Assembly: GCA_005804885.1 (NCBI GenBank)
Contig: SYOX01000111.1
Span: 1 to 64,000, forward strand
Source: Pseudomonadota bacterium
Lineage (GTDB): Bacteria > Myxococcota_A > Bradymonadia > Bradymonadales > GCA-2716585
DNA: 64,000 nucleotides
Direction of reading: 5' to 3'
In this document: piece after piece, positions 7,187-17,866 of the stretch
How positions within the stretch are numbered: position 1 is the stretch's first letter
Layout: each line of letters begins with the position of its first letter
Notes under the pieces: generated by a model
Database searches by the model: none
What the model was told of the DNA's origin: nothing
The model's input: only the letters and a program-made list of their open reading frames with translations
Position numbers and translations under genes: made by a program

Positions 7187-9244
7187 TCAGAGGTCGAAGT
7201 CGAAGCCGAGGCGCAGCTCAAAGCGGGGGACGACCGCGTCGGCGTTGAGGCCGAGGGCCAGGGTGCTCTCCAGACGGAGGCCGGAGGCGAAGATGACGCC
7301 GATGCCGGTGTGGGCCTCGGGGATCGTGCCGAGGTCGCCGCCGAAGAAGGACTGCCCGCCGGCGCCGAGCAGGAGGAAGGGGCGGCTCTTGCGCTGCTTG
7401 ACCTCCCAGATGAGCTGGGCGCGGTAGGAGGCCGAGGTCAGCTTTCCGGCGGGGCCAGATCGTTTTTCGGCCAGAGCGAAGAACAAGGCGACGTCGAGCT
7501 CGACGGCGAGGGCCTCGGTTTGATCGTAGCCGAAGGAGAGGCCGGCGCTGGCGCCGTGGCGGAGGGCGGGCTCGCCGATGTCCTCGGCGGTCAGGAAGGT
7601 GCTGTAGCCCAGCAGGGGGGCCAGCCGCCAGGGTGAGCGGAGGTCGGGCGGGGCGGTGACGGCGACCTCGACGGTGGCCAGCTCGATCTCGTCGGCGCCG
7701 CTGCCGAGGAGGAAGCGGATCTGGGTGGCCTCCGGCGCGGCGCTGCCGGGCATGAAGGTCGCTTGCCAGAGGCCGGGGCCGACGCGCACGAGGCCCTCGA
7801 CGCCGACGCCCTCGGAGACCTCGATTTCGAAGGGGGCCTTGAAGTCGGCGCTGACTTCGAAGGCCAGCGGGGTGGCCTGGCCGCGGGTCAGGGGCCCTTG
7901 GGTGTCGACGTGGAGCCTGATGTCGGGCTGTCGGACCTGGAGGGCGATCTCGGGCAGGGGGAGCCCCGCGTCGTCGACGCAGGACAGGCGCGCGTCGCCG
8001 GCGCGGTTGAGCGCGATGGTGGAGGCGGCCGGGGCGTCGCCGAGCCGGCAGTGGACGCCCTCGGGCGGGAAGATGGAGGCGCCGATCCAGATATCGTCGG
8101 GGTCCTTGACGGCGAAGGCGCGATCGAGGCCGAGGGGGACGACGTCGAGGGCGAAGAGTTCGAAGGTCTGGATCTCGGAGGGGCGGCTTTCGAACTGGTC
8201 GTCGTCGATGCTGGAGACGGTGGCCTTGTAGAGGCCGGGGAGGGCCTCCTGAACCTCGAAGGCGGTGGCGTCGGCGGAGATGGTGCGGGACTGGATCACC
8301 TCGGCCTTGGCGCCGTCTTGCTCGCGCCAGATCTCCAGGCGGTACTGGCGGGCCTTGTCGACCTTGGTCCAGCTGCCCTTGAGGGTGCCCTTGCCGCCGA
8401 GGGCGACGAAGCGCCGGGGGGACTGCCCCCATTGCGGGATCGGGGGCAGGGGGCGCTGGGGCTCGGGGGCGGCCTGATCGGGGGCGACCTTGGAGCCCAT
8501 GTCGGGGTCGACGGTGATGGGGCGGGCTTGCTTGGTGCGGGCGGAGAACTGGACGGGCTTCTTGCCGTGGTTGGCCACGCGGGTGACCTTCGTGTTGTCG
8601 ACGGTCACCAGCGCCTCGGCCTTGTCGAGGTCCGCGATCCCGGAGGGGGTCATGACCTGGAGGTTGCCGGCGTCGGGATCCTTGCTGTCGGCGGCGTCGC
8701 CGGAGAGCTCCCCGAGGCGAGAGCGCAGGGCGCCGGTCTCGAGCTCGGCGTGCTGGAGCATGCGCTGGCTCTTGGTGCGGCTGCCGCCGTAGACGATGAC
8801 GATGGTGTTCTCGCGCATCTGGAGCTGGGAGCTGTCCCTGAAGGTCAGCTCGGCGCCGGCCTTCTCCTCGGAGTTGACCCGCCAGGCGCGGAAGAGGTCC
8901 ATGCCGCGACTGGCCGCTCGCCAGTCGCTGTCGCTGGGGGACTGGGCCTTGACGGGGCCCCAGAGGCCCGAGAGCTCGGCCTCGGGGGACTTGCGCTCCA
9001 TGGGGATCATCAAGACCTGGCCGGGCTTGAGGTTGTGGGGCGTCGGCCCCAGGTCGTTGTACTGGTGCAAGAGCGTGTATTTATTGCGATCTCCAAAAAA
9101 TCGCTGCGCGATCTCCGCGCAGCCCTCGCCCTTCTGCACGACGTAGGGGAAGGTGATGGCCTTGCCCTCCTGAGCCTCGGCGCGGGCGGCCCAGAGGGTC
9201 GAGAGGAGCAGGCAGGCGATCAAGAATCGAATGGTATTGGGCAT
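7187..9244 (-). CDS. Secreted LysM-FecR protein with C-terminal beta-barrel-like domain
   Basis: A 685-residue exported protein with signal peptide MPNTIRFLIACLLLSTLWAARAEA. About residues 30-85 form a LysM module (YVVQKGEGCAEIAQRFFGD, LKPGQVLMIP), which binds peptidoglycan. A FecR-type domain follows (AGAELTFRDSSQLQMRENTIVIVYG, GALRSRLG). Then come Ig/fibronectin-like beta domains with conspicuous Cys pairs, and finally a segment of alternating hydrophobic strands ending LRLGFDFDL, a typical outer-membrane barrel terminus. The gene lies 18 bases after the Ser/Thr kinase gene, in the same operon. I infer an envelope protein tying the outer membrane to peptidoglycan; a sensory output or input for the kinase is possible. 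Confidence 0.82.
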   Translation of the reverse strand: MPNTIRFLIACLLLSTLWAARAEAQEGKAITFPYVVQKGEGCAEIAQRFFGDRNKYTLLHQYNDLGPTPHNLKPGQVLMIPMERKSPEAELSGLWGPVKAQSPSDSDWRAASRGMDLFRAWRVNSEEKAGAELTFRDSSQLQMRENTIVIVYGGSRTKSQRMLQHAELETGALRSRLGELSGDAADSKDPDAGNLQVMTPSGIADLDKAEALVTVDNTKVTRVANHGKKPVQFSARTKQARPITVDPDMGSKVAPDQAAPEPQRPLPPIPQWGQSPRRFVALGGKGTLKGSWTKVDKARQYRLEIWREQDGAKAEVIQSRTISADATAFEVQEALPGLYKATVSSIDDDQFESRPSEIQTFELFALDVVPLGLDRAFAVKDPDDIWIGASIFPPEGVHCRLGDAPAASTIALNRAGDARLSCVDDAGLPLPEIALQVRQPDIRLHVDTQGPLTRGQATPLAFEVSADFKAPFEIEVSEGVGVEGLVRVGPGLWQATFMPGSAAPEATQIRFLLGSGADEIELATVEVAVTAPPDLRSPWRLAPLLGYSTFLTAEDIGEPALRHGASAGLSFGYDQTEALAVELDVALFFALAEKRSGPAGKLTSASYRAQLIWEVKQRKSRPFLLLGAGGQSFFGGDLGTIPEAHTGIGVIFASGLRLESTLALGLNADAVVPRFELRLGFDFDL

Positions 9245-9262
9245 GGCTCGAACCTGTCTCCC

Positions 9263-10629
<1,367 letters not shown>

Positions 10630-10633
<4 letters not shown>

Positions 10634-12486
10634 ACCTCCACCTCGTACACGCTCGTCTCCCGATCGCCGCTGGAGAGCTTCCGGCTCCCGAAGGGGATGT
10701 ACTCAAAGAGATCCCCGGCGCCCTCGCGCGTCGCCTCGGTCACCAGGATCTGCTGCGGCCTGGCGATGGCCTCCAGCCTCGCCGCCGTGTTGACCACGTC
10801 CCCGATCACCGTGTACTCCATGCGCGTCTCCGAGCCGACGTTCCCCACGACCACCTCCCCCGAGTTGATCCCGATCGCCAGCTCCACCTTGACGCCGTAC
10901 TTCTGCGCCCAGCCGGCGTTGCCGACCTCCAGAAAGCGCATCATGTCCTCGGCCGCCGACAGCGCCCGCTCGGCGTGGTCCTCCTGCGCGTCGGGCGCGC
11001 CCCAGAAGGCCATCACGCAGTCCCCGATGAACTTGTCCACCGTGCCACCGTGCCTGAAGACGATCTCGGTCAAGATCGTAAAGAGCTCGTTGAGCAGCCC
11101 CACGACCTCCTCGGCGCCAAGCTCCTCGGCCATCGACGTGAAGCCCACCACGTCGGCGAAGAGCACCGTGACCTCCCGACGCTGACCGCCGAGCGACATC
11201 TCCTGCTCTCGCCTCACGACCCGCTCGACGATCTCCCGGGGCAGGTAGCGCCCCAGATCCGTCCGGATCGCCTCCTCCTCCCGGATCTTCTCCTCGCTGG
11301 CCTTGAGCTTGCCCGCGGCCTCGACCATCACGCCACCGAGCAGCGCCAGCTCGTCCCGCGTCCCGATGCTGACCTTCGCGTCAAAGCGCCGCTCCGACAG
11401 ATCCTGCGCGAAGGCCACCAGCTGGCGGATCGGCCGCGCGAGGCTGCGCACGAAGATCAGCGACACGATCAAGGACAGCAGCACCGCGCCGATCAAGGTC
11501 CCGATCAACACCTTGCGCGTGTGCCATATCTCGGCGTAGGCCGCCTCGACCGGCTCCTTCGTCACCATCACCCAGGGCGCGTAGCGCAGCGGCAGCGTCC
11601 GACCGACCATCTCCCGCCCCTGCCCGTCCCGGAAGTCCTCCAACGTCCCCGCACCGCCGGCCTCTCCCCGGGCCACCTCCGACGAGGCCTTCGCGTTGGC
11701 GCTCAACACCTCGTCCTTGAGCGGGGCCAGGTGCCTCGACAGCGCCGGGTCCGGGTGCGCGATGATGCGCTGCGCGTCGTCCACCACGAAGACCGCGTCC
11801 GGATCCCCTGGGTAGTGATCCTGCTGGATCTCCTCGATCCGCGCCTGGATCGGCGCCAGCGACAGGTAGGAGCCCACGAAGCCCGTCAGCTTGTCCTCCC
11901 GCGAGATGATCGGCGACACCATCGGCGCCCGCGGACCCCCCTCGAACTCCTCCACCTTGCCCACGATCGGCACCCAGCGCCGCTCCGAGGGCTCCTTGAC
12001 CAGCTCGACCTCGGCCGCCTCCCGCGCCTCCTTGAGCATCCCCGCCGGCAGCGCCCTGTCCTTGAGCTTCTCCGCGCCCTCCTGCCGGGCCGTGTCGATC
12101 ACCTCGCCCTTGGCGTCGTAGAAGGTCGCGTGGTCCAGCTCCGCCGTCGCCGACAACACCAGCAACACCATCGCCACCCGCGCGTCCGGATCCAGCCCCG
12201 GCCGCGTCAACACCAGCGACATCGCCTCCAGCCCGCTCTGCGCCTCCAGCAAGGACTGATCGATCAAGCGCGACAGCTCGTCGCTGACCCCGTCCTGCCG
12301 CCGCTCGATGGAGCTCTTGATCGACGCCGTCTTGTAATTCAACAGCGCCAGCCCCATCGCCGTCGTCGGCAACACCGCCAGCGCCGTCGTCATCCACAAC
12401 AGCTTCATCCACAACGGGAACCTGACGCCGGGCGCCGAGGCCGCCCCCTGCGGGCTTTTTTCGCTCAACTTCGAATCCTCGTTCAA
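10630..12486 (-). CDS. Membrane adenylate/guanylate cyclase, Cache-HAMP-class III
   Basis: A 618-residue protein read from a TTG codon. A membrane helix (about 27-52) is followed by an extracytoplasmic Cache-like sensor (VFVVDDAQRIIAHPD, REMVGRTLPLRYAPWVMVTKEP). A second helix around 330-350, a HAMP linker and a C-terminal class III cyclase domain come next. Metal aspartates lie in FADVVGFTSM and FIGDCVMAFWGAP, a DKF lysine precedes the latter, and the transition-state region reads TVIGDVVNTAARLE. The domain looks catalytically complete. As first gene of the operon it should convert an envelope signal to cyclic nucleotide, with the coupled kinase as a partner. Nucleotide specificity was not settled. 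Confidence 0.92.
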
Positions 12487-12576
12487 GATCTTGATTCCGC
12501 TGTGGTTAAAAATTTACGCTCGCGCTGCATCGCAGTGGCGTCAACTTGCGGACCCCGAGCCCCTCTGTCAAGGGCA

Positions 12577-14370
12577 CTAGACCACCCCCGCCTTGACCTC
12601 CCTCCGCGTCAGCTGCCGGTGGGCCATCAACGCACCGGCCGCGCCCAGACACCAGCGGCACGCCGCCAGCGGCTCCGGAGCGTTGAGGTAGGCTAGAGCG
12701 CGCGCCCCGAAGTCTGGATCATCGACGGGGATGCCGTCCACCTCTTTGAAGGATTCCGGGTCCGGCGCCCTCACCTGAAGCCCGATCCGGGCGCTGAAGT
12801 CATCCATGTACGCCGCCCGTGTGCACTTGAAGAAGAGCCCCCCCCGCACGATCAGGCTTCGGTGGCGGATCCAGCAGTCGTCGTACTGGCGCTTGACCTG
12901 CGCCGCGTCCTCGATGGGCTCGGTCAGCGAGATCTCGTTGAACTGGTCGATGTACTTCAGGTTGAGCACCACGGCGTGCTCGCGCGCCTTGCGCCGGATC
13001 AGCGCCACATGCTCGGCCGGGATCGGCGCGCTGGCGTAATTCGACACCGTCAGCCGATCCAGGCCCGCCCAGAAGCCCTCCGGCATCCGGTGCAGCAGCA
13101 GCCCGTTGGTCGTCAGCCGGATCACCGCCGTAATCCCCGAGCGCCTCACCGCCGCCAGGATCTCCACGATCTGCGGGTGCAGCGTCGGCTCGCCCCCCAT
13201 CAGCTTGAAGATGTCCGCCCGCATCAGCGGCGCCATCCGCGCCAGGATCGCCTCGACCTCCTCCAGCGGCATGAAGCGGCGCTCGTTGTAAGGCGACATC
13301 GCGTCACAACCTCGACACCTCAAGTTGCAATGCTCGGCGATGTGGACCTCCAGCGACTCCACCCTCAAACGCCCGTCGATCTCCTCGTACTTGCGCCGGG
13401 GTTGCGCCAGGTACTCGCCCTTCTTGAGAAAAACGCCCTCCAGGCGCACGCCCTCGTCGCCGCCCGACCCCCGAAAGGCCAGCCGGCAGTCCGGATCGAC
13501 GATCCGCTCCACCAGCGGCCGCAGCGCCGCCTCCCCGCCGCCGCCGGACACCACCAGCAGCACCAGGTCCTCCAGCCCGAAGCCGTAGTCGATCCCGTGC
13601 GGCTTGAGGTTGAACTGGCTCACCAGCGTCCGCAGGTGCTCCACCGCGCGATAGACCTCGTCGCCCGACTCGCCGGCCTCCCCCGGCCCGCCCGCCCCGG
13701 CGCCCTCCGGCTCCGCCGGGAAGGCCGCGCGGGCCAGCCCTCCGCGCTCTCGCCCCGACGCGGCGCTCGAGAAGAGCAGCCGCTGCCCCCGGTGGTCGTG
13801 GATCACCCCGCGCGCTCGCGCCGCTGGCCGCTCCCCAGGCGGCGCCTCGACCTCCAGCCCCGGCCTCAAGGTCCGGTTCTCCAGCAGCGTATGCGCGTGC
13901 GGCGTCGCCCAGAACTCCAGCCTCACCCGATCCCCCGCGCCCCCAGGCGAGTCGCCGCTCGCCCCGAAGGCCTCGGCGCTCGCCGGCGGCGACCAGCCCT
14001 CGGTCGCCTCCCCCCACGCCCGCGCCATCGCCGACCACCGCCCCCGGTTCAGCGCCGCTTCGGCCCCCTCGACCGACGGCAGCCAGCTCCAGACCCGGAT
14101 GATCCGCGCCCCGCGCGCCTTCGCGAAGGCCAAGGCGCGATCCCACGCACGCTCGACGGCCGCCTCCAGCCCGCCGTCGAGCCCCTCGACCACCTCCCCG
14201 AAGAGCCCCTCGTCCGCACGACGGAGCGCGACCCCCGCCTCCTCCTCCACCTTCACGTCCCTGCCCTCGGTCAACCACAGCTCCGCGCCCACGCCCGCCA
14301 CGAAGCGCAGCGCACGCTCCGGCGACCGCTCCCAGACCTTGACCGCCTCATGACCCGTCAGGAACTCCAT
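12577..14370 (-). CDS. Chorismatase-like domain fused to radical SAM domain
   Basis: A 597-residue protein; the ATG at 14370 follows GGAGGTGGAGGAGAG. The first 330 residues match, by eye, the layout of FkbO/Hyg5/XanB2-type chorismatases. These give ARIIRVWSWLPSVEG (compare R-x-W-N-Y-L-P), an LLENRTLRPGLEVEAPPGER segment, a GQRLLFSSAASGRERG block where the family has F-I-S-G-T-A-S, and YRAVEHLRTLV. The last 260 residues are a radical SAM domain with CNLRCRGC (CX3CX2C), MGGEPTLHP and LTTNGLLL. Late cysteines (near CWIRH, FKCTRA, CRWCLG) could bind a second cluster. I know of no such fusion. It is the last gene of the 12.6-23.1 kb cluster, 85 bases after the SPASM enzyme gene. Whether the first domain still cleaves chorismate is unknown. 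Confidence 0.72.
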   Translation of the reverse strand: MEFLTGHEAVKVWERSPERALRFVAGVGAELWLTEGRDVKVEEEAGVALRRADEGLFGEVVEGLDGGLEAAVERAWDRALAFAKARGARIIRVWSWLPSVEGAEAALNRGRWSAMARAWGEATEGWSPPASAEAFGASGDSPGGAGDRVRLEFWATPHAHTLLENRTLRPGLEVEAPPGERPAARARGVIHDHRGQRLLFSSAASGRERGGLARAAFPAEPEGAGAGGPGEAGESGDEVYRAVEHLRTLVSQFNLKPHGIDYGFGLEDLVLLVVSGGGGEAALRPLVERIVDPDCRLAFRGSGGDEGVRLEGVFLKKGEYLAQPRRKYEEIDGRLRVESLEVHIAEHCNLRCRGCDAMSPYNERRFMPLEEVEAILARMAPLMRADIFKLMGGEPTLHPQIVEILAAVRRSGITAVIRLTTNGLLLHRMPEGFWAGLDRLTVSNYASAPIPAEHVALIRRKAREHAVVLNLKYIDQFNEISLTEPIEDAAQVKRQYDDCWIRHRSLIVRGGLFFKCTRAAYMDDFSARIGLQVRAPDPESFKEVDGIPVDDPDFGARALAYLNAPEPLAACRWCLGAAGALMAHRQLTRREVKAGVV

Positions 14371-14455
14371 CTCTCCTCCACCTCCGATGCCGCCCTCAAA
14401 TCGCGGCGACCCCGGCCGCCGGCGGATCGCGCCCACGCCGCGATCTGGCCGCCGA

Positions 14456-15655
14456 TCACGCGCCGGGACCCTCGGCCTCGGCCGCCAGCGCGTTGAAGCG
14501 CTCGACCGTGTCCCCCAGCCACCGCTCGAAGCGCCCGTCAAGCGCCGGGTCGCACAAGGCCCCGAAGTGCCTCGACACGTAGCGCTCGACCTCATCCTCG
14601 AACCAGTCCACCAGCGCGCTGGCGAAGCCGCACTGGCCGCATAGAACCCCAAAGTCCCCCCTCAAGTGCGAGGACCGCAGCGCCTCGGCCCTCTCCCCGA
14701 GGAAGGTCGCCTCGATCCCCTCGTCCAGCCTCCCCACCAGGAAATGCTCGTCGTAATCGACGCAGCACGACGTGATCTTGCCGTCCCACGTCACCCCCGC
14801 GTACCCGAAGAGCAGCCGGCACGGGATCTGGTACGCCGTCGAGGTCGCAAAGCGCATCCCCGACAGCGCCCGCGCCGTCGCCTCGTCAAAAAGGCCGCCC
14901 TGGTTGACCGCCACCGTGAACTTGAAGCGCTGCACCACATGCGCCCACCGCCGCACGAAGCGCGGGATCTGACCAAAGCCCTGCGCGTCCAGAGCCGCGT
15001 GCAGCCGGAAGACGCACGCCGACCCCACCCGCCGCCGCGCCCGATCCAGCGCCTCCACGTTGGCGCACACCCGCCTGTGGCTCGCCCCCACCCGGATGCG
15101 CTCGAAGGTCTGCGCGTCGGCCCCGTCCATCGACAGCCGCAGCTCGCTCAACCCCGCCTCCAGCAAGCCCTCGATCTGCGCCGGCTTGAGCCGCGCCGCG
15201 TTCGTTGACAACAACAGCCGACGAAACCCTCTTTGCCGCGCGTACCCGATCATCTCCGGCAGCTCGCCGTGCAGCGTCGACTCGCCCCGGATGTAGAAGC
15301 CCAGCACCCCCTCGGGGCCTATCGCCGCCCACGCCTGATCGATCACCTCCCGCGCCATCTCCATCGACATCATCCCCGTCGGCGCCTTCTGCTTCGGGTT
15401 GTGGCAGGTCACGCAGCGCAGGTTGCACAGGTTCGTCGCCTCCAGGTGGATCTGCCCCAGCCTCACCTCCGGCTCCCGCCCCAGGGACCACAGCGCCCGG
15501 TAATAGGCCGGCGACCGACGCAGCCAGTCCACCCAGAGGCCCTCCAGCCCCCCCGCACGACGGCGACCCCCCTCCGGCAGAGCCCGGATGCTCCACCGCG
15601 AGATCGCCTCCATCGCCCGCTCCCGTGCGTCTGTCAGGTTCGTCCTTCGGCTCAT
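14456..15655 (-). CDS. Radical SAM/SPASM-type protein
   Basis: A 399-residue protein beginning MSRRTNLTDARER. The radical SAM motif is CNLRCVTCHNPK near residue 87 (CX3CX2C), followed by YIRGESTLHGELPEM (in place of the usual GGEP) and STNAARL. The C-terminal part has a SPASM-like Cys pattern (PCRLLFGYAG, WDGKITSCCVDYDEHFLVG, VLCGQCGF) suited to an auxiliary Fe-S cluster. Such enzymes modify peptides, sugars or aminocyclitols by H-atom abstraction. No precursor peptide gene was seen nearby, so a small-molecule or sugar substrate is more likely. It sits between the kinase and the chorismatase-like fusion on the same strand. Confidence 0.88.
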   Translation of the reverse strand: MSRRTNLTDARERAMEAISRWSIRALPEGGRRRAGGLEGLWVDWLRRSPAYYRALWSLGREPEVRLGQIHLEATNLCNLRCVTCHNPKQKAPTGMMSMEMAREVIDQAWAAIGPEGVLGFYIRGESTLHGELPEMIGYARQRGFRRLLLSTNAARLKPAQIEGLLEAGLSELRLSMDGADAQTFERIRVGASHRRVCANVEALDRARRRVGSACVFRLHAALDAQGFGQIPRFVRRWAHVVQRFKFTVAVNQGGLFDEATARALSGMRFATSTAYQIPCRLLFGYAGVTWDGKITSCCVDYDEHFLVGRLDEGIEATFLGERAEALRSSHLRGDFGVLCGQCGFASALVDWFEDEVERYVSRHFGALCDPALDGRFERWLGDTVERFNALAAEAEGPGA

Positions 15656-15767
15656 CCCTGCCTTATACACCACCGACCCCACCCCGCGCACGCGATACCC
15701 CCAAAGATCCCGATCCCTGCGCCCCGACCGGCCGCGCCGCCCCAAAGCCCGCCGCCCATGCGCCCGC

Positions 15768-16769
15768 TCAGGCGCCCTCGAAGAAGCGACGCAGCGCCCC
15801 TCGCCCCCGGCGCAAGATCCGCACGATCTCGAAGTGCTCCTCGAAGTGCGCCTCGGCCCACGCCTGCCCCTCGATCCAGGCCAGCGTCGGCCAGTGCTTG
15901 ATCGCGTGATCGATCAGGCAGACGTCCACCATCGCCCCGAGCAGCCCCCTGTCCAGCGGCGCGGCGTCCAGATAGGCCCCCAGGAAGGCGCCCGCGCCCG
16001 CAGGGTCCACCAGCGGCAACAGGTTGAGGCAGCGCACGACCTCGAACTCGGCCGGCGCCACCGCCGCCCGCTCCCAGTCCAGCACGACGATCCGCTCCAA
16101 GTCCTCGCCAGCAAACAAGAAATTGTGCTGGTTGAAGTCGTTGTGGACGATCTGCCCCGACCCCTCGGGCCAGACCCACCCCTGCGCGCACTCCAGAAGG
16201 AGCCCCTGCCGATCCTCGAAGTAGCCCGCCGCCCCCTCCGGCGCCCGACCGCTGGCCGCCACCGACCGCGCCTGCGCCTCGATGTCCTCCGAGGCCTGCG
16301 CGATCCCCGATGCTCGCCGCGATCCGAGCCGCTCCAGCCTCAACCCCGCGCCTTCGGGGTCCAGGGCCCGCAGGCGGGCGTGCAGCGCCCCGAGCGCGCC
16401 CCCAAGCCCCGCCCACTGCCGCGCCCCCAGCGCCCGCCACGTCCGCTTCTCCCCCGCGCACCAGCGCGTCGCCAGCGTCAGCCCCCCCTCCCCGTCCAGC
16501 GCGAAGGCTCGCCCCCCAGCCCCGAGGAAGACCTCGGGCACCTCATACGCGGAACCACTCTCTTCCCACAGGTGGGCCAGGATCACCGCCTCGGCGCGGC
16601 CTCGCTCCAACTCACCTGCGTCGAAGCGCTTGATCATCCACGCCGCGCCGCCGCAGACCACGCGCCAGGCTCTCGATCTCCCGTTAGACGATATGGAATC
16701 GATTGATTCCGGATGTGGAAGGCCGATGAGGGCGGCCGCGTCGATGGCGTCCTGGGGTGGGTGGCTCAT
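15768..16769 (-). CDS. APH/choline-kinase-like phosphotransferase
   Basis: A 333-residue protein from MSHPPQDAIDA; its ATG overlaps the PIG-L stop by four bases (ATGA), which fixes the start. The phosphotransferase signature is IVHNDFNQHNFLF with the downstream metal Asp in IVVLDWERA. An N-terminal nucleotide-binding lobe (AWMIKRFDAGE) supplies the lysine. This family phosphorylates hydroxyls of small molecules: aminoglycosides, choline, homoserine or sugars. Being coupled to a deacetylase and a glycosyltransferase suggests a sugar-containing substrate, either to activate an intermediate or to mask the product. It is the second such kinase in the cluster and is not close to the first. Confidence 0.85.
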   Translation of the reverse strand: MSHPPQDAIDAAALIGLPHPESIDSISSNGRSRAWRVVCGGAAWMIKRFDAGELERGRAEAVILAHLWEESGSAYEVPEVFLGAGGRAFALDGEGGLTLATRWCAGEKRTWRALGARQWAGLGGALGALHARLRALDPEGAGLRLERLGSRRASGIAQASEDIEAQARSVAASGRAPEGAAGYFEDRQGLLLECAQGWVWPEGSGQIVHNDFNQHNFLFAGEDLERIVVLDWERAAVAPAEFEVVRCLNLLPLVDPAGAGAFLGAYLDAAPLDRGLLGAMVDVCLIDHAIKHWPTLAWIEGQAWAEAHFEEHFEIVRILRRGRGALRRFFEGA

Positions 16770-17866
16770 GTCAGAAGCGGTTGAGAGATGAAAGGCCGAG
16801 TTGTGGGAGGGCGAAAGTAGACAGGTGTGGATTGGGCGATGGAGGGCTGGGGCAGCGCCCCGCCCGAGGCAGCGCCGCGCCCAAATGAGGCCGAGCCGCA
16901 GATGGCTGCTTTGGACCCCCACGACGACGGCCTGGAGTTTCTCAACCGCTTCTCAAGGTCGCCTTCGGGGCACGGCGAGGTGCCGGAGGGGTGCCACTCG
17001 ACCTCGCGCCATTGGCCGAGGGGGTCGGCGGCGAAGGCGGCGAAGGTGGCCTGGATGGCGTCGGGGGCGGCGCCAAAGAGGCCCTCGCGCTGGGAGCCGT
17101 AGCAGGCGATGGCGTCGATCAGGGCGCCTCTGGAGGGCTCGGGCAGGACGCGGGCGCGCTGCTCGTAGCGCTGGCCGCGCCAGCGCCAGGCGCCGAGCCG
17201 GTCGGCCTCGGGGGGCAGGGCGGCGCGGCCTTCGGTGAGGCGGCAGGCGGGGTGGCGGCCGTCGTCGTCGCGCTCGTAGTGGCGCGCGAAGGTCAGCCGC
17301 GCGTCGCCCTCGGGCCGCGCCCAGGCCGGCGGCTCGCCCGCGCAGGGGGAGGCGCCGAGGGTGTGCCAGCGCACCGCCGTGGCGCCGGCGACGAAGGCGT
17401 AGGGGCGGTCCTCATAGAAGGCCGTGGGGCCGCCCCAGGCCGCGCGCTGGAGGGCGTCGAAGGTCAGGCGGTGGTCGAGGTGGCCGCCGACGCCGAGCGG
17501 CGCCGTCACCTCGTCGAAGTGGCCTCCGCTCAGGAGATCCCCCAGGAGCCCGGTCAGCGCCTTGAGGGCGTCGAGGTCGGCCAGCTCGTCCTGGGGGGCG
17601 AAGACGGCCTGGGCGATGGGGGTGTGTGGGTGTCGGAAGGGGGCGTCGAGGAGGCCGAGGTGGAGGGCGTCGACGCCCAGGAGCGCGGCGGCGTCGCGGT
17701 CCTCGCTGGCGCGCTGGAGGTAGAGGGCGGCGCGCGCCTCGTCGCTGGCGGTGAAGATGGAGGCGACGGTGACGCGGTCGCCGCGGCGGGCGCGCTCGTG
17801 GAGGGTGGCGCCGAGGCTCAGGGCGGCGTCGTCGAGGTGAGGGGAGAGGACGAGCCAGCGCCTCAT
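16766..17866 (-). CDS. PIG-L/LmbE-type N-deacetylase
   Basis: A 366-residue protein. The metal-site motif is SPHLDDAALSLGATL at residues 8-22 (family PHPDD), with the third ligand in GVGGHLDHRLTFDAL near residue 130. PIG-L enzymes are zinc-dependent deacetylases that remove acetyl groups from N-acetylglucosaminyl conjugates, as in mycothiol and GPI synthesis and glycopeptide tailoring. The ATG at 17866 overlaps the glycosyltransferase stop (ATGA), pairing sugar transfer with deacetylation. The last 60 residues are Ser/Pro/Gly-rich and unlike the family, so they may be a poorly conserved tail. Confidence 0.87.
   Translation of the reverse strand: MRRWLVLSPHLDDAALSLGATLHERARRGDRVTVASIFTASDEARAALYLQRASEDRDAAALLGVDALHLGLLDAPFRHPHTPIAQAVFAPQDELADLDALKALTGLLGDLLSGGHFDEVTAPLGVGGHLDHRLTFDALQRAAWGGPTAFYEDRPYAFVAGATAVRWHTLGASPCAGEPPAWARPEGDARLTFARHYERDDDGRHPACRLTEGRAALPPEADRLGAWRWRGQRYEQRARVLPEPSRGALIDAIACYGSQREGLFGAAPDAIQATFAAFAADPLGQWREVEWHPSGTSPCPEGDLEKRLRNSRPSSWGSKAAICGSASFGRGAASGGALPQPSIAQSTPVYFRPPTTRPFISQPLLT

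Noticed and set aside
9060-9100. AT-rich patch inside the LysM coding region as a possible internal promoter
   Set aside because: It encodes conserved LysM residues (QRFFGDRNKY), which explains the composition.
14456-15655. RiPP system around the SPASM radical SAM enzyme
   Set aside because: I found no short precursor-peptide gene, RRE domain or peptidase nearby.
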